The position numbers were made by a program, and so were the translations under genes. DNA of 64,000 bases from Coffea arabica (Eukaryota > Streptophyta > Magnoliopsida > Gentianales > Rubiaceae): NCBI RefSeq assembly GCF_036785885.1, contig NC_092314.1:15955638-16019637 (forward strand). Reading direction: 5' to 3'. How positions within the stretch are numbered: position 1 is the first letter of the stretch; the number at the start of each line of letters is the position of its first letter. This document shows, in pieces, positions 46,087-55,271 of this stretch. The notes below the pieces were generated by a model. It made no database searches and was not told the DNA's origin. It saw nothing but the letters and a program-made list of their open reading frames with translations.

Positions 46087-47564
46087 TGATAGGTTGCGAT
46101 TTTATCATTTATTTTATTATTAATTTCTCCTATTACCTGACCCAATCTGGATTAATTGTGGGATTCTACTCACCTTTAGTATTTTACATATATTTCAGGG
46201 AGTAGAACGAAAATATAATAACAGGTGCTAATTTGGCAGAAAAAGAGTCCAGATGATAGAGCTTGTCCTAGGGGCATTTTTGGAACAACAAAACATGAGC
46301 CCTTGTTGGGCAAATTGGGCCGAAGTCTTCATTTTTCCGCACAGGAGCCGCCGCAAGGGGCACTACTTTATATAGGACAATTGCGCAGGAGAAAAGGGGT
46401 CTTCTTCCCCCTGGGGGAGCCGCCGCACAGCAGGGAGCTAGCTTCCCTCTTAGTTTCTCCATTGTTTAGTTTAGTCTAGTTTCCTTTGACTTTTCCATTT
46501 TTTCGTCATCTAGTAGGGACTTTTCTTTCTTAGCTTGTGGTAGTGGAATTCTTCTACGGACGTCAAGAGCAAAATTGAAAGAAACTTTGACTTTTCTTCA
46601 TCTGAACCTTTAGCAATTGCTTTTGCTTTTTCGTATGTCATCCGAAGGAAACAGAGAGCTACCTCTTGTAACTTTGCTATCTCTTCTTGATTGGAGCGAA
46701 TTGCATTTCCCAATTTGGGAGTTGATGGCCGCGACTCTTGTTTCACTTTTGCGTGGATATTGTTCATCAAATATGAACTAATTTCACCACTCTAGTCAAG
46801 GAGCAACGAAGGTTTTGGTTCGCCTAAAAATTGTGAGATCGTTTTAATTTAATTTTTTCCTTTTATTTATTGGTATCCGCATATTTCTTGGTTGCTATGC
46901 TTATGGTTATTTAATTAATTGATTGTCTTGGATCCAGATAATTAGTTGATTGGATAATCTATTGTCAATTAGGGCATTAAATCCGTAATTGTTTAATTGC
47001 TCTAAAATAGTGGCAACTGGCATGATTAGGTTTGTGTCAGGGGAATACGCGGGCTAATCTAAAATAACCCTGGTAGTGCGTTATTTGATTAGAATAGGGC
47101 TCCTCTAATACGTAAGGCAATTGGGGAATTAAATTCTATGGGCGTACCTAGGATTATTTCTCAATTAGAGCAGTGATTAACGGGCGTACCTTAATCATCG
47201 ACACAGTAAGGAGGGATTGACTGTCATCGCTTGTTTGGCAGTTATAACCTATTTATTAGTAAATAATTGGAATTGCCTTTGCTTATCGATGATCAATTAG
47301 GTGAACCATTGCTGAAGTTATTTCTTGGCTAGATCCTTAATTATCACTCATTTGATTTTAGTAGATTGTTATTTAATTTTTAGTAGCTTCTTAGATTTTC
47401 TTTGTTTGCCATCTTCTGCATAAAAACACCCCCTTGTCACTGTGAACTTGAAAAGAAATAAGTACTCCCAGTCCCTGTGGATTCGACCCTGCTTACTGCT
47501 ATCTACAGAAATCACTTTTAGTTTGAGCAGGTTTTATTATTGCACAGGCTTCGACAACCTGTCA
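46087..47564 (+). repeat. 5' LTR, 1478 bp
   Basis: By eye it differs from the 3' LTR at three single bases (in TTGTCTTGG near 46927, GGAGGGATTGA near 47216 and GAGCAGGTTTT near 47531). Small open frames inside are identical in both LTRs and have no known product. Confidence 0.95.
46367..46374 (+). promoter_or_regulatory. LTR TATA box
   Basis: TTTATATA followed by GGACAATTG; the same motif is at 52788-52795 in the 3' LTR. The likely transcription start lies about 30 bp downstream. Confidence 0.55.
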
Positions 47565-47569
47565 ATTTT

Positions 47570-47587
47570 TGGCGCCGCTGCCGGGGA
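47570..47587 (+). other. Primer binding site (tRNA-Asp)
   Basis: TGGCGCCGCTGCCGGGGA, five bases after the LTR. It matches the complement of the plant tRNA-Asp 3' end at 17 of 18 positions. Confidence 0.92.
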
Positions 47588-47797
47588 CTGGTGCCAGATT
47601 AATTTGTTTCTTTTTGAGTTCATCTTGTTTTTATTTTTTATTTATTTTTTTTTATTTATTTTTCTCTTATTTTTTTTGTGGCTTCTAACACTTCGTATTT
47701 TGGTGAGATACTGGATTTTGTTTCCGGGAAATGCGATGTGACTAGTTTTTTAGCTAAGTCTGCATATGCAAAGGCAGTAAACTCTATTAGAAAAAGA

Positions 47798-49084
47798 ATG
47801 GCTGCTGCAACCTGTAAAATTTGTTATGCCAGGGATCATTCAACAGGTATGTGCCCCGAATATCAAAATAATCTGAGTGTCCCATTCGATAATTATGGAG
47901 AATTTTCACCCTGGTCTCAAACGTGGTATGACCCTAATCCAAACGGGTATGATCAAGGATGGTGGGATAACTCCAATTATAATTATACAACGGGGCCAAT
48001 GAATTTTCAGCAGTATGAGACTCATGTTTTTCCTAATGATCAATGGGCTGTTGCAAATTGTGGAACTTATTTTGACTCAGGTTATTCAACTGACCCATGC
48101 CCCGCATTTCAAGACAATCTAAGTGCTCCAATTGATACTTTCGGAGATTTTCCACCCCAATATCAAATGCAGTATGACCCTTATTCAAACGGGTATGATC
48201 AAGGATGGTGGGATAATTTCAGTTTTGATTATGCGACCGGGCCATTGGATTTTCAACAGCAAGAGTCTCAACAACCATCGTCCCTGTCAGGGTACAAGCA
48301 GCAATACCAACCCCGACCACCTCCGCCCCCTCAATCTGGTTCATCTACGGAGGAGATGCTGAAACAAATGATGACAACTATGGCGCAAAATCAACAAAGG
48401 ACGGAGGCAGCTATTATGCAAAATCAGCAAAAGACGGACTCTGAAATGCAGGACATAAGGAATCAGATAGGTCAATTGGCCACCAGAATGAACCGTTTGG
48501 AGTCCCAGAACCAAGGGAAGCTGCCATCTCAACCGGAGTTGAATCCGAAGAACGGGAGCGCAATGATCCTAAGGAGTGGGAAAGAGGTTCAAGGGCCTGA
48601 GCCTGTGATCCCTAAGGACAAGGATGAGGAGATGCGAGAATGTCAAAATGAGAAATCTACAGATGCAGTTGAAAAAGAAGCCGAAAAGGAAGAAATGGAA
48701 CCCCAACCGCAACCCATTGAAGTGAAAGAATCCAGTGAAGAATCATCAAATGTGGTGACACCACCTCCATTCCCTAACCCGCATTTTCTTAACTCTTATT
48801 CCATGATTTCTGTTAATGAGATTGATTTTGTTATACCGGAAGTTTTTGAGTCTCATGGCAGAAATAAGTTAAGAGTAGCTATGGTCAAATATCTTGAACC
48901 GTTGAGTGCTCTTGATGGAGGGGTGGAGGAAAAATTGAGATCACTGCTTGATTATTTGGCACCATCAACTAATCCATGGAAGACTGTAGCTCGTGTGCTC
49001 AAAGATTACTCCATCTATGAGGGTTACCAGGATCATATAGAGGATGAAACATTAAGACGAGCTACACGATTTTATCCTCCATGA
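47798..49084 (+). CDS. Gag-like protein with zinc knuckle and internal duplication
   Basis: 428 aa from the first ATG (47798); the frame is open upstream to at least 47678. Opens with a CCHC knuckle CKICYARDHSTGMC (residues about 6-19), then two tandem units of about 80 aa, each with YDP..NGYDQGWWDN and TGP(M/L)(N/D)FQQ; the second unit keeps a DPCP relic but no knuckle. A Q-rich helical segment follows (MLKQMMTTMAQNQQRTEAAI), then IGQLATRMNRLESQNQGKLP and AMILRSGKEVQGPE, hallmarks of the Athila Gag carboxyl half, an acidic Lys/Glu stretch, and a tail ending RRATRFYPP. The capsid domain that normally precedes these motifs is missing, so particle formation presumably depends on another element's Gag. 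Intact frame, consistent with recent insertion. Confidence 0.8.
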   Translation: MAAATCKICYARDHSTGMCPEYQNNLSVPFDNYGEFSPWSQTWYDPNPNGYDQGWWDNSNYNYTTGPMNFQQYETHVFPNDQWAVANCGTYFDSGYSTDPCPAFQDNLSAPIDTFGDFPPQYQMQYDPYSNGYDQGWWDNFSFDYATGPLDFQQQESQQPSSLSGYKQQYQPRPPPPPQSGSSTEEMLKQMMTTMAQNQQRTEAAIMQNQQKTDSEMQDIRNQIGQLATRMNRLESQNQGKLPSQPELNPKNGSAMILRSGKEVQGPEPVIPKDKDEEMRECQNEKSTDAVEKEAEKEEMEPQPQPIEVKESSEESSNVVTPPPFPNPHFLNSYSMISVNEIDFVIPEVFESHGRNKLRVAMVKYLEPLSALDGGVEEKLRSLLDYLAPSTNPWKTVARVLKDYSIYEGYQDHIEDETLRRATRFYPP

Positions 49085-49264
49085 ACAAAACATGATAATG
49101 TCTAGCCAAAAACATTAAAGAAAGGCGCTCATTGGGAGGCAACCCAATTGTTTCTTTAAATTGATTGTTTTGATTTCGTGTGATAGTTTAAATATGTTTT
49201 CCTTGAATTTGACTGATTTTGGGTGTTAATTTTCGTTTTTGCTGATTTGTAGGTGACCACCAGG
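49085..49264 (+). other. Post-gag region with conserved Athila motif
   Basis: AAAGGCGCTCATTGGGAGGC AACCCAATTG (49122-49151) is a conserved noncoding motif found after the coding block in Athila-type elements. Pol appears to have been deleted so that gag now abuts the 3' region. Confidence 0.55.
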
Positions 49265-49436
49265 CATGACGCGCCCACGTGATGACGAGCAGGAAGCTCA
49301 CGATCAGAAACTTCAAACTTCTGGGAGCTCTCTTACCCTCATGACGCGCCCGCGTGATGACATGCAGGAAGCTTACGATCAGCAACTTCTGGGAGCTCTC
49401 TTGCTCTCTTGACGTGCCCGCGTCACGTTCACGGGA
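49265..49436 (+). repeat. GC-rich tandem repeat, about 2.4 units
   Basis: Units starting CATGACGCGCCC(A/G)CGTGATGA at 49265 and 49339, each continuing GCAGGAAGCT(C/T)ACGATCAG and CTGGGAGCTCTCTT, then a partial third unit CTTGACGTGCCCGCGTCACG. No coding conservation seen. Confidence 0.8.
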
Positions 49437-49451
49437 AAGGTAAGGATTCAA

Positions 49452-49800
49452 AAAAAAAAAAAAATTCTTTTAACCGTAGCTACCTCTTTTCTTTTTTGTT
49501 ACAAAAGAAAAAAAAATAAAAAAAAAACAAAATAAAAAAATAAAAAATAAAAAATAAATTTTGAAAAAATAAAAAAAAAGAAAAAAAGAAAAAAAGAGGA
49601 AGTAATACGGAATCAAAAGGAAAAAATTTTTCTTTCTCCTTAACCGTAGCTAGTTCTTGACTTGTCAACGTAAAAACAAAAAAAAAAAAAATCCTTTCTT
49701 TTTCTTTCTTCTTTCTTTCTTTTCTTTCTTTCTTTCTTCTTCTTTCTTTCTTTTTTTCTTTCTTCTTCTTTCTTTCTTTCTTTCTTTCTTCTACTCTGTT
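49452..49800. repeat. Low-complexity A-rich and TTTC-rich tracts
   Basis: AAAAATAAA-type stretches (49500-49600) followed by about 110 bp of TTTCTTTC pyrimidine repeats (49690-49796). TTAACCGTAGCTA(C/G) occurs at both 49469 and 49640, marking a local duplication. Confidence 0.9.
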
Positions 49801-50280
49801 CTCCTGCTGGTCCGTCGCTCCTGCTACACGCGCACCTCCAGCTCAGTGCCGCCCTCAGCCCTCTCTCCACCACCAGATCTGCCCCCACCGCTCGTCACTG
49901 CCGACGCGAGAGTGACGCGGCCGCACGCTGCCGGCTCCAACTGCACGGCTCTCCTCCATCTCCCTCCAGCTCCTCTGAGCTCTGTTGCTCACCCGGCGTC
50001 GACCACCACCACAAGCCGTCCCTCGCAGCAGCTTCCTCTTTCTGTCCGCTGCTTCTTCCTCTCGCTCGATTGGACCCATCGAGCGCCGCCACTGCTGAAG
50101 CTTGCCAGCCGCTCCCTTCGCTGTCCGCGCGCCAAGTTCCGCCACGCGACGCAGGCCACGGACAGGGCCCGCACGCCACTTCGCGAAGGCCCAGCTCATC
50201 TGAGTTCCGCCGCCCGCAGCTCCACCTCCGACCGCTGCTATCCCCTTTCATTTGGTTGTCATCCAAGGTGGAGGTAATTG
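49801..50280 (+). other. GC-rich island in the retrotransposon interior
   Basis: Base composition changes abruptly from pyrimidine repeats to GC-rich DNA. One frame is open across it (serine/proline/arginine-rich), others also, so openness here reflects composition. It ends at CCAAGGTGGAG|GTAATTGG, a good donor-like sequence. Possibly a captured leader or first exon from a host gene; I recognise no protein. Confidence 0.4.
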
Positions 50281-52492
50281 GAACTTGTCCCCCATTCTCT
50301 TAATAACTAATTGGTGCTGCCTGGGTTGCTCAATAGTTAATGTTGTTGACGATTGAAGTTTATTTTCTCAATTGGTGAATTCCACCAGTGGTACTGGTCG
50401 GACTATTTTCGCTTGGAATTGCTATTTCTTTTGGGTTGGGTGAAATTGTGCAATTAATTGGCCAACTGGAGCCATTTGTTGGGACTTTGGGTGAGCTGAA
50501 ATATTGCACTTGTTTGTTAAATTGGGAGGCCTCTATACCATTTACATTGCTTATTCCAGTTCAGTGCATCTAGTTGAAATGCTGGGGTTCATTATTAGAT
50601 TTGACTGAGAATCCTGTGGATACATTGTTTGTTGTGTGAATTGAGCTACATTATTTGGGGGATCTCACTAGTGTGGGTTAGTAGCCGTTGAACTTGTTTC
50701 ATCCATTGTTTGGGTATTTTGGCTTCGCTGGGTCACTTCTACTCTTTTGGCTTACTGTTGGAGGCTGGGCACTTGGAGTTACTCTGCTACTGTCGAATTT
50801 ATGAGTTATTATTGATTGCATTGTTATTTCTTGGGGCTGTTGCTACAATTTCAGTTGATTGAGTTGTGCATTCCATTTTCCGCCAGTGGTACTAGTTGGA
50901 GTGTTTTCCCCCGAATGTGTTTACTCTAGCTGGTTAGATATTCGATCAAACTGCCAGGATCTTGTGGCTGTGTTGCTCTTGATAAACTTTAGGGTTGCTA
51001 TTGCTAGATTTAGCATATTATTGGGGTATTCGTTAAAATTTTAGAGTGCATTTGTTGAGATTATGAATGGCCAAGTTTGCTTGTTGACTGACTGAATTAG
51101 GTAGTCCCTGTGCTTATTGACGTGACTTTGCTAGTTCCCAGTTATTGATAATAGTTTCTGGTTGTTGATTTTGGAGTGCAACTGTTGCTTTATTGACCAT
51201 ATTTGGGCTTGAGTGGCCCGTGTTTGCTTTTGCATTTGACTATTGAGTTGGGGAACACCAGTGACTATGGATTTGCATTTGTTGGTTGCTATCTTTGTTG
51301 GATATTCTGTCTTTTGTTATTTGGGGTGATAATTGGCGTCAATGGTGAGTGGCGCCACTTACAAGTACAGGTTCACAACGGAGATGAGCGAATGACGAAT
51401 ATCACCCGCCAAGTGGCAAGGATGTCTCAGAACTCGGCTTCCCTCCACTGTTCCCTCCTATCCCTTAGCTGTTCAACAGGGAAGTTTCATTGTTCTCTTC
51501 GTTTTCATTACTTTATTACCTCCATTGAGGACAATGTAGGATTTAGGTGTGGGGGGAGCAGTTATGGTGCTAGTGTCTTTCATTCATTTTTTTTTCTTTT
51601 TAGTGATTGGCTCGTAAGTGCATGCCAAGGTTTGATGTTGGATTATTACCTCTATTTCTACTATTGCCAATTTTAATAATAAAAGGGTATCAAGTTAATG
51701 TGGTTGAATCCAAAAACATCTCTTTGGTGAATATCGATGATTGTTTTACTCTTATAATTTTTGGTTAACTTTCCTAGGCATAGGGAATGATTATTGGCAT
51801 TTTCATGTGAATTGGTCCGGTTATTAACTTTAGTTCTCCATGTTTGAAAATGAGGCTAGCTGATGCAAGTTTTCTTTTGGTTCTTGTATTATATTGAGTT
51901 TTTGTGATTTTTAGCTATGAATAAACTTGACTGTACTCCGCTATTAGTTACTACTGAGTAACCGGGGATCTGCACCTAAAAGTGTTGATTCTCGCGTCAA
52001 AAGGTAGTAATTGCTATGAGTACGTGGTCACGTGACGATAGAAGCTGAGTAACCGGGCTCCTTCATATGGCCAATGTTGGAGTTCGCGTCAAAAGGCTCA
52101 AATGGCTAGCGACTAAGTCTTTTGTTACTATTGAAAAAAAAAAAAGAATCAAAAAAAAAAATAGAAAAACATGAAAAAAAAAGTGAAGGTTGTGTTAGTG
52201 TGTAATAAAAGTCAGCTTGCCGAATTATGGATTTAATGTTGAGATTTTGGTTAATAGTTGGACCATTTGCTGATAAATGTTATGTGTTATTCCTTTTTCT
52301 TAGATTAGTTAACCTGAAATTGGAGAAATTTGTGGTTTAGAAGCTAACCGGAGTGATGTTTCTTGGATCTTGATCACCCATGCTTGATATATATTTTTCT
52401 TGGTATCTTGGCAATTTGTTGGATAGAGCAATAGCCATTGTCAAATATTAGTACTTGTTTGCTGTTCTCATGCTTGAGGACAAGCATGGTTT
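50281..52492. other. 3' noncoding interior with an internal polypurine-like tract
   Basis: TTGG-rich, intron-like sequence without a recognisable protein. At 51528-51560 it has GAGGACAATGTAGGATTTAG followed by GTGTGGGGGGAG, a near copy of the terminal polypurine tract. At 51960-52110 two related blocks contain GAGTAACCGGG and GCGTCAAAAGG, as seen in Athila 3' regions. Confidence 0.5.
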
Positions 52493-52507
52493 AGGTGTGG
52501 GGGAAAT
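52493..52507 (+). other. Polypurine tract
   Basis: AGGTGTGGGGGAAAT immediately before the 3' LTR, preceded by GAGGACAAGCATGG. Confidence 0.85.
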
Positions 52508-53985
52508 TGATAGGTTGCGATTTTATCATTTATTTTATTATTAATTTCTCCTATTACCTGACCCAATCTGGATTAATTGTGGGATTCTACTCACCTTTAG
52601 TATTTTACATATATTTCAGGGAGTAGAACGAAAATATAATAACAGGTGCTAATTTGGCAGAAAAAGAGTCCAGATGATAGAGCTTGTCCTAGGGGCATTT
52701 TTGGAACAACAAAACATGAGCCCTTGTTGGGCAAATTGGGCCGAAGTCTTCATTTTTCCGCACAGGAGCCGCCGCAAGGGGCACTACTTTATATAGGACA
52801 ATTGCGCAGGAGAAAAGGGGTCTTCTTCCCCCTGGGGGAGCCGCCGCACAGCAGGGAGCTAGCTTCCCTCTTAGTTTCTCCATTGTTTAGTTTAGTCTAG
52901 TTTCCTTTGACTTTTCCATTTTTTCGTCATCTAGTAGGGACTTTTCTTTCTTAGCTTGTGGTAGTGGAATTCTTCTACGGACGTCAAGAGCAAAATTGAA
53001 AGAAACTTTGACTTTTCTTCATCTGAACCTTTAGCAATTGCTTTTGCTTTTTCGTATGTCATCCGAAGGAAACAGAGAGCTACCTCTTGTAACTTTGCTA
53101 TCTCTTCTTGATTGGAGCGAATTGCATTTCCCAATTTGGGAGTTGATGGCCGCGACTCTTGTTTCACTTTTGCGTGGATATTGTTCATCAAATATGAACT
53201 AATTTCACCACTCTAGTCAAGGAGCAACGAAGGTTTTGGTTCGCCTAAAAATTGTGAGATCGTTTTAATTTAATTTTTTCCTTTTATTTATTGGTATCCG
53301 CATATTTCTTGGTTGCTATGCTTATGGTTATTTAATTAATTGATTGTTTTGGATCCAGATAATTAGTTGATTGGATAATCTATTGTCAATTAGGGCATTA
53401 AATCCGTAATTGTTTAATTGCTCTAAAATAGTGGCAACTGGCATGATTAGGTTTGTGTCAGGGGAATACGCGGGCTAATCTAAAATAACCCTGGTAGTGC
53501 GTTATTTGATTAGAATAGGGCTCCTCTAATACGTAAGGCAATTGGGGAATTAAATTCTATGGGCGTACCTAGGATTATTTCTCAATTAGAGCAGTGATTA
53601 ACGGGCGTACCTTAATCATCGACACAGTAAGGAGGGGTTGACTGTCATCGCTTGTTTGGCAGTTATAACCTATTTATTAGTAAATAATTGGAATTGCCTT
53701 TGCTTATCGATGATCAATTAGGTGAACCATTGCTGAAGTTATTTCTTGGCTAGATCCTTAATTATCACTCATTTGATTTTAGTAGATTGTTATTTAATTT
53801 TTAGTAGCTTCTTAGATTTTCTTTGTTTGCCATCTTCTGCATAAAAACACCCCCTTGTCACTGTGAACTTGAAAAGAAATAAGTACTCCCAGTCCCTGTG
53901 GATTCGACCCTGCTTACTGCTATCTACAGAAATCACTTTTAGTTTGAGCAGATTTTATTATTGCACAGGCTTCGACAACCTGTCA
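52508..53985 (+). repeat. 3' LTR, 1478 bp
   Basis: Same length as the 5' LTR, three substitutions by eye, followed directly by the GGGAA duplication. Confidence 0.95.
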
Positions 53986-54948
53986 GGGAAGTGTTTATTG
54001 TTTTGGAGGACATAAAGAGGAGTTCAGTGAAGTGTGTAGTGCATTGAAATGGCTCTAATACGAGCACCGTATCCTTTTAAAAGTGATTATTCAGTGAAAT
54101 GTTCTCTAATTCATTCAGTGAAGTGTTTCCTTAATTGCTTAATTTTGCTACTTATTTAAGTGTTTAATTGAATATTTTAGGTCAACCTTTTAGCTTTGTT
54201 TTCCTTACAGGAATTAGAGATTGAAGAGTGATTGGATTGAATTAGAAAGTTATTTTGGGAAGATCCGTTACTGTGTATATATTGTAGTCATGGTTTCTTT
54301 TGTATTTGGAGATGGTTGAATCTTTTGTTTTGAGTTTGGTGTGATATTAAGACTGGATGTTTAGAACATGTATTTTGTTTCTTTTATTGAACAAATCTAT
54401 GTTTCAAGCTGATTGGAGTTGTACTTAAGAGCGAATGTTCAGTTGTTCAATGGTAATGTTATCTCTGAAGTTAATGTAAGTGAATGAACCCTGACGAGAG
54501 TCAGGCAGGCGGTCCGCTAACTTTTAGGGCACGCCCTAGGAGGAGGTCGGGTTGTCTCAAAATGGATTTACATGGATTATCCACAAAAATCATATATATC
54601 CATTTACTTAAAAGCCAAATAAAAGAAACGGAAAGGAAACGACTAAAACCCATATATTTCTTGATGTATGTTTTTCAATTCAATCCCAGGCAGAGAACCA
54701 ACTATAAGTACTCATCTTTCAAATAGTCATTTTCACAAACACCTAATACGCATGTGACATTTCTATAAATACTCATTTTCAAAATCCATGGCCGCCATTC
54801 AGGCAGATGTAGATACACATTCACCAAACGGTAACTTTGGGACAGACATTAAAGGTGAATGGACTTTGAAGTGATGGATTTTTTTTTTCCCTTTTCGTTT
54901 CTTCTGAACTTCTTTCCTATTGAGCCCCAAAATTGTAAACAGTGTAAT

Positions 54949-55071
54949 ACCATTATTGGGAGCTTAGATTCGAATGTTTTAGGCAGCTGCTTCCTTTGTG
55001 GCTCTTCATATGATGACTACTATTCACGATGCCGGTGCAGATATTGTAGGATGCTTGTCTTAGTCTGTGAT
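54949..55071 (+). pseudogene. Captured rhodanese-like (UPF0176/STR-type) exon fragment
   Basis: Translation reads IIGSLDSNVLGSCFLCGSSY then DDYYSRCRCRYCRMLVLVCD, ending at a donor-like ATG|GTAATA. This resembles the conserved cysteine-rich segment (CLLC...YSSRCRC..CRMLVLVC) that follows the rhodanese domain in plant sulfurtransferase-like proteins. It lies in the right arm of the outer hAT-type element with no flanking exons, so it is probably a captured piece. Based on memory of the family; moderate certainty. Confidence 0.55.
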
Positions 55072-55271
55072 GGTAATACGAAAAAAAAAGTAATCAAAAT
55101 ATTTAAATGGATTATAAATGAATAATTGATTTTTATTTAATCCATTTATATTCATCCATTGAGATCCATTTATTAAATCGATTTAAATGGATTAAATAAA
55201 TTTCATCCATCATTCATTAAGTCAAAATCAATTATGAACCATTTATTCATATTGTCACCTCTACTATCAAA

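Larger units (their letters stand above)
46087..53985 (+). mobile_element. Young gag-only Athila-type LTR retrotransposon (TR-GAG/LARD-like)
   Basis: 7899 bp. Perfect 5 bp duplication GGGAA (46082-46086, 53986-53990), LTRs of 1478 bp each beginning TGATAGG and ending CCTGTCA, tRNA-Asp primer site and polypurine tract. The internal 4.9 kb contains one gag-like gene and no protease, reverse transcriptase, RNase H or integrase. Its features (tRNA-Asp primer, the GQLAT.MNRLESQ and ILRSGKE motifs, GGGAGGCAACCCAA after the gene, GAGGACAA...TTTAGGTGTGGGGG tracts) are those of Athila elements. It must be mobilised in trans. Confidence 0.93.
42859..54559 (-). mobile_element. Solo-LTR-like element of the TGTRACARCCCCACC family (holds the Athila-type element)
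   Basis: The right end (54484-54559), read on the minus strand, gives GACAACCCGACCTCCTCCTA, then AGCGGACCGCCTGCCTGACT, matching the starts of the elements at 58714 and 58901. The left end TGTGAGAACTCAGG is the inverse of their GGTCCTCACA-type finish. Internal words also match in inverted orientation, for example GTGTACTTTATCGCACT (45819) against 61803-61819. Without the inserted Athila-type element it is about 3.8 kb and has no coding. A duplication at its ends is unclear, so both limits are approximate. Confidence 0.65.
42732..55263. mobile_element. hAT-type element (outer), opened by a nested LTR element
   Basis: The left end TAGAGGTGGCAAT and inverted right end (ATTGTCACCTCTA) form the TIR; 8 bp flanks TTATCAAA (42724-42731) and CTATCAAA (55264-55271) match at 7 of 8. 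Own sequence is only about 42732-42858 and 54560-55263, rich in ATCCATTTA/TAAATGGAT motifs. No transposase. The right arm carries a rhodanese-like fragment. Confidence 0.8.

Noticed and set aside
46225..46770. 84 and 86 aa frames inside the LTR, repeated in the second LTR
   Set aside because: Identity between LTRs is expected from recent insertion, and the frames have no recognisable domain.
49657..50277. 206 aa frame as a real gene
   Set aside because: Its first third is pyrimidine repeat, and all frames are open in the GC-rich part; kept only as a possible captured leader.
54484..54726. 80 aa frame starting MNPDESQAGGPLTF
   Set aside because: It reads across the terminal sequence of the solo-LTR-like element; the same noncoding motif starts the elements at 58714 and 58901.
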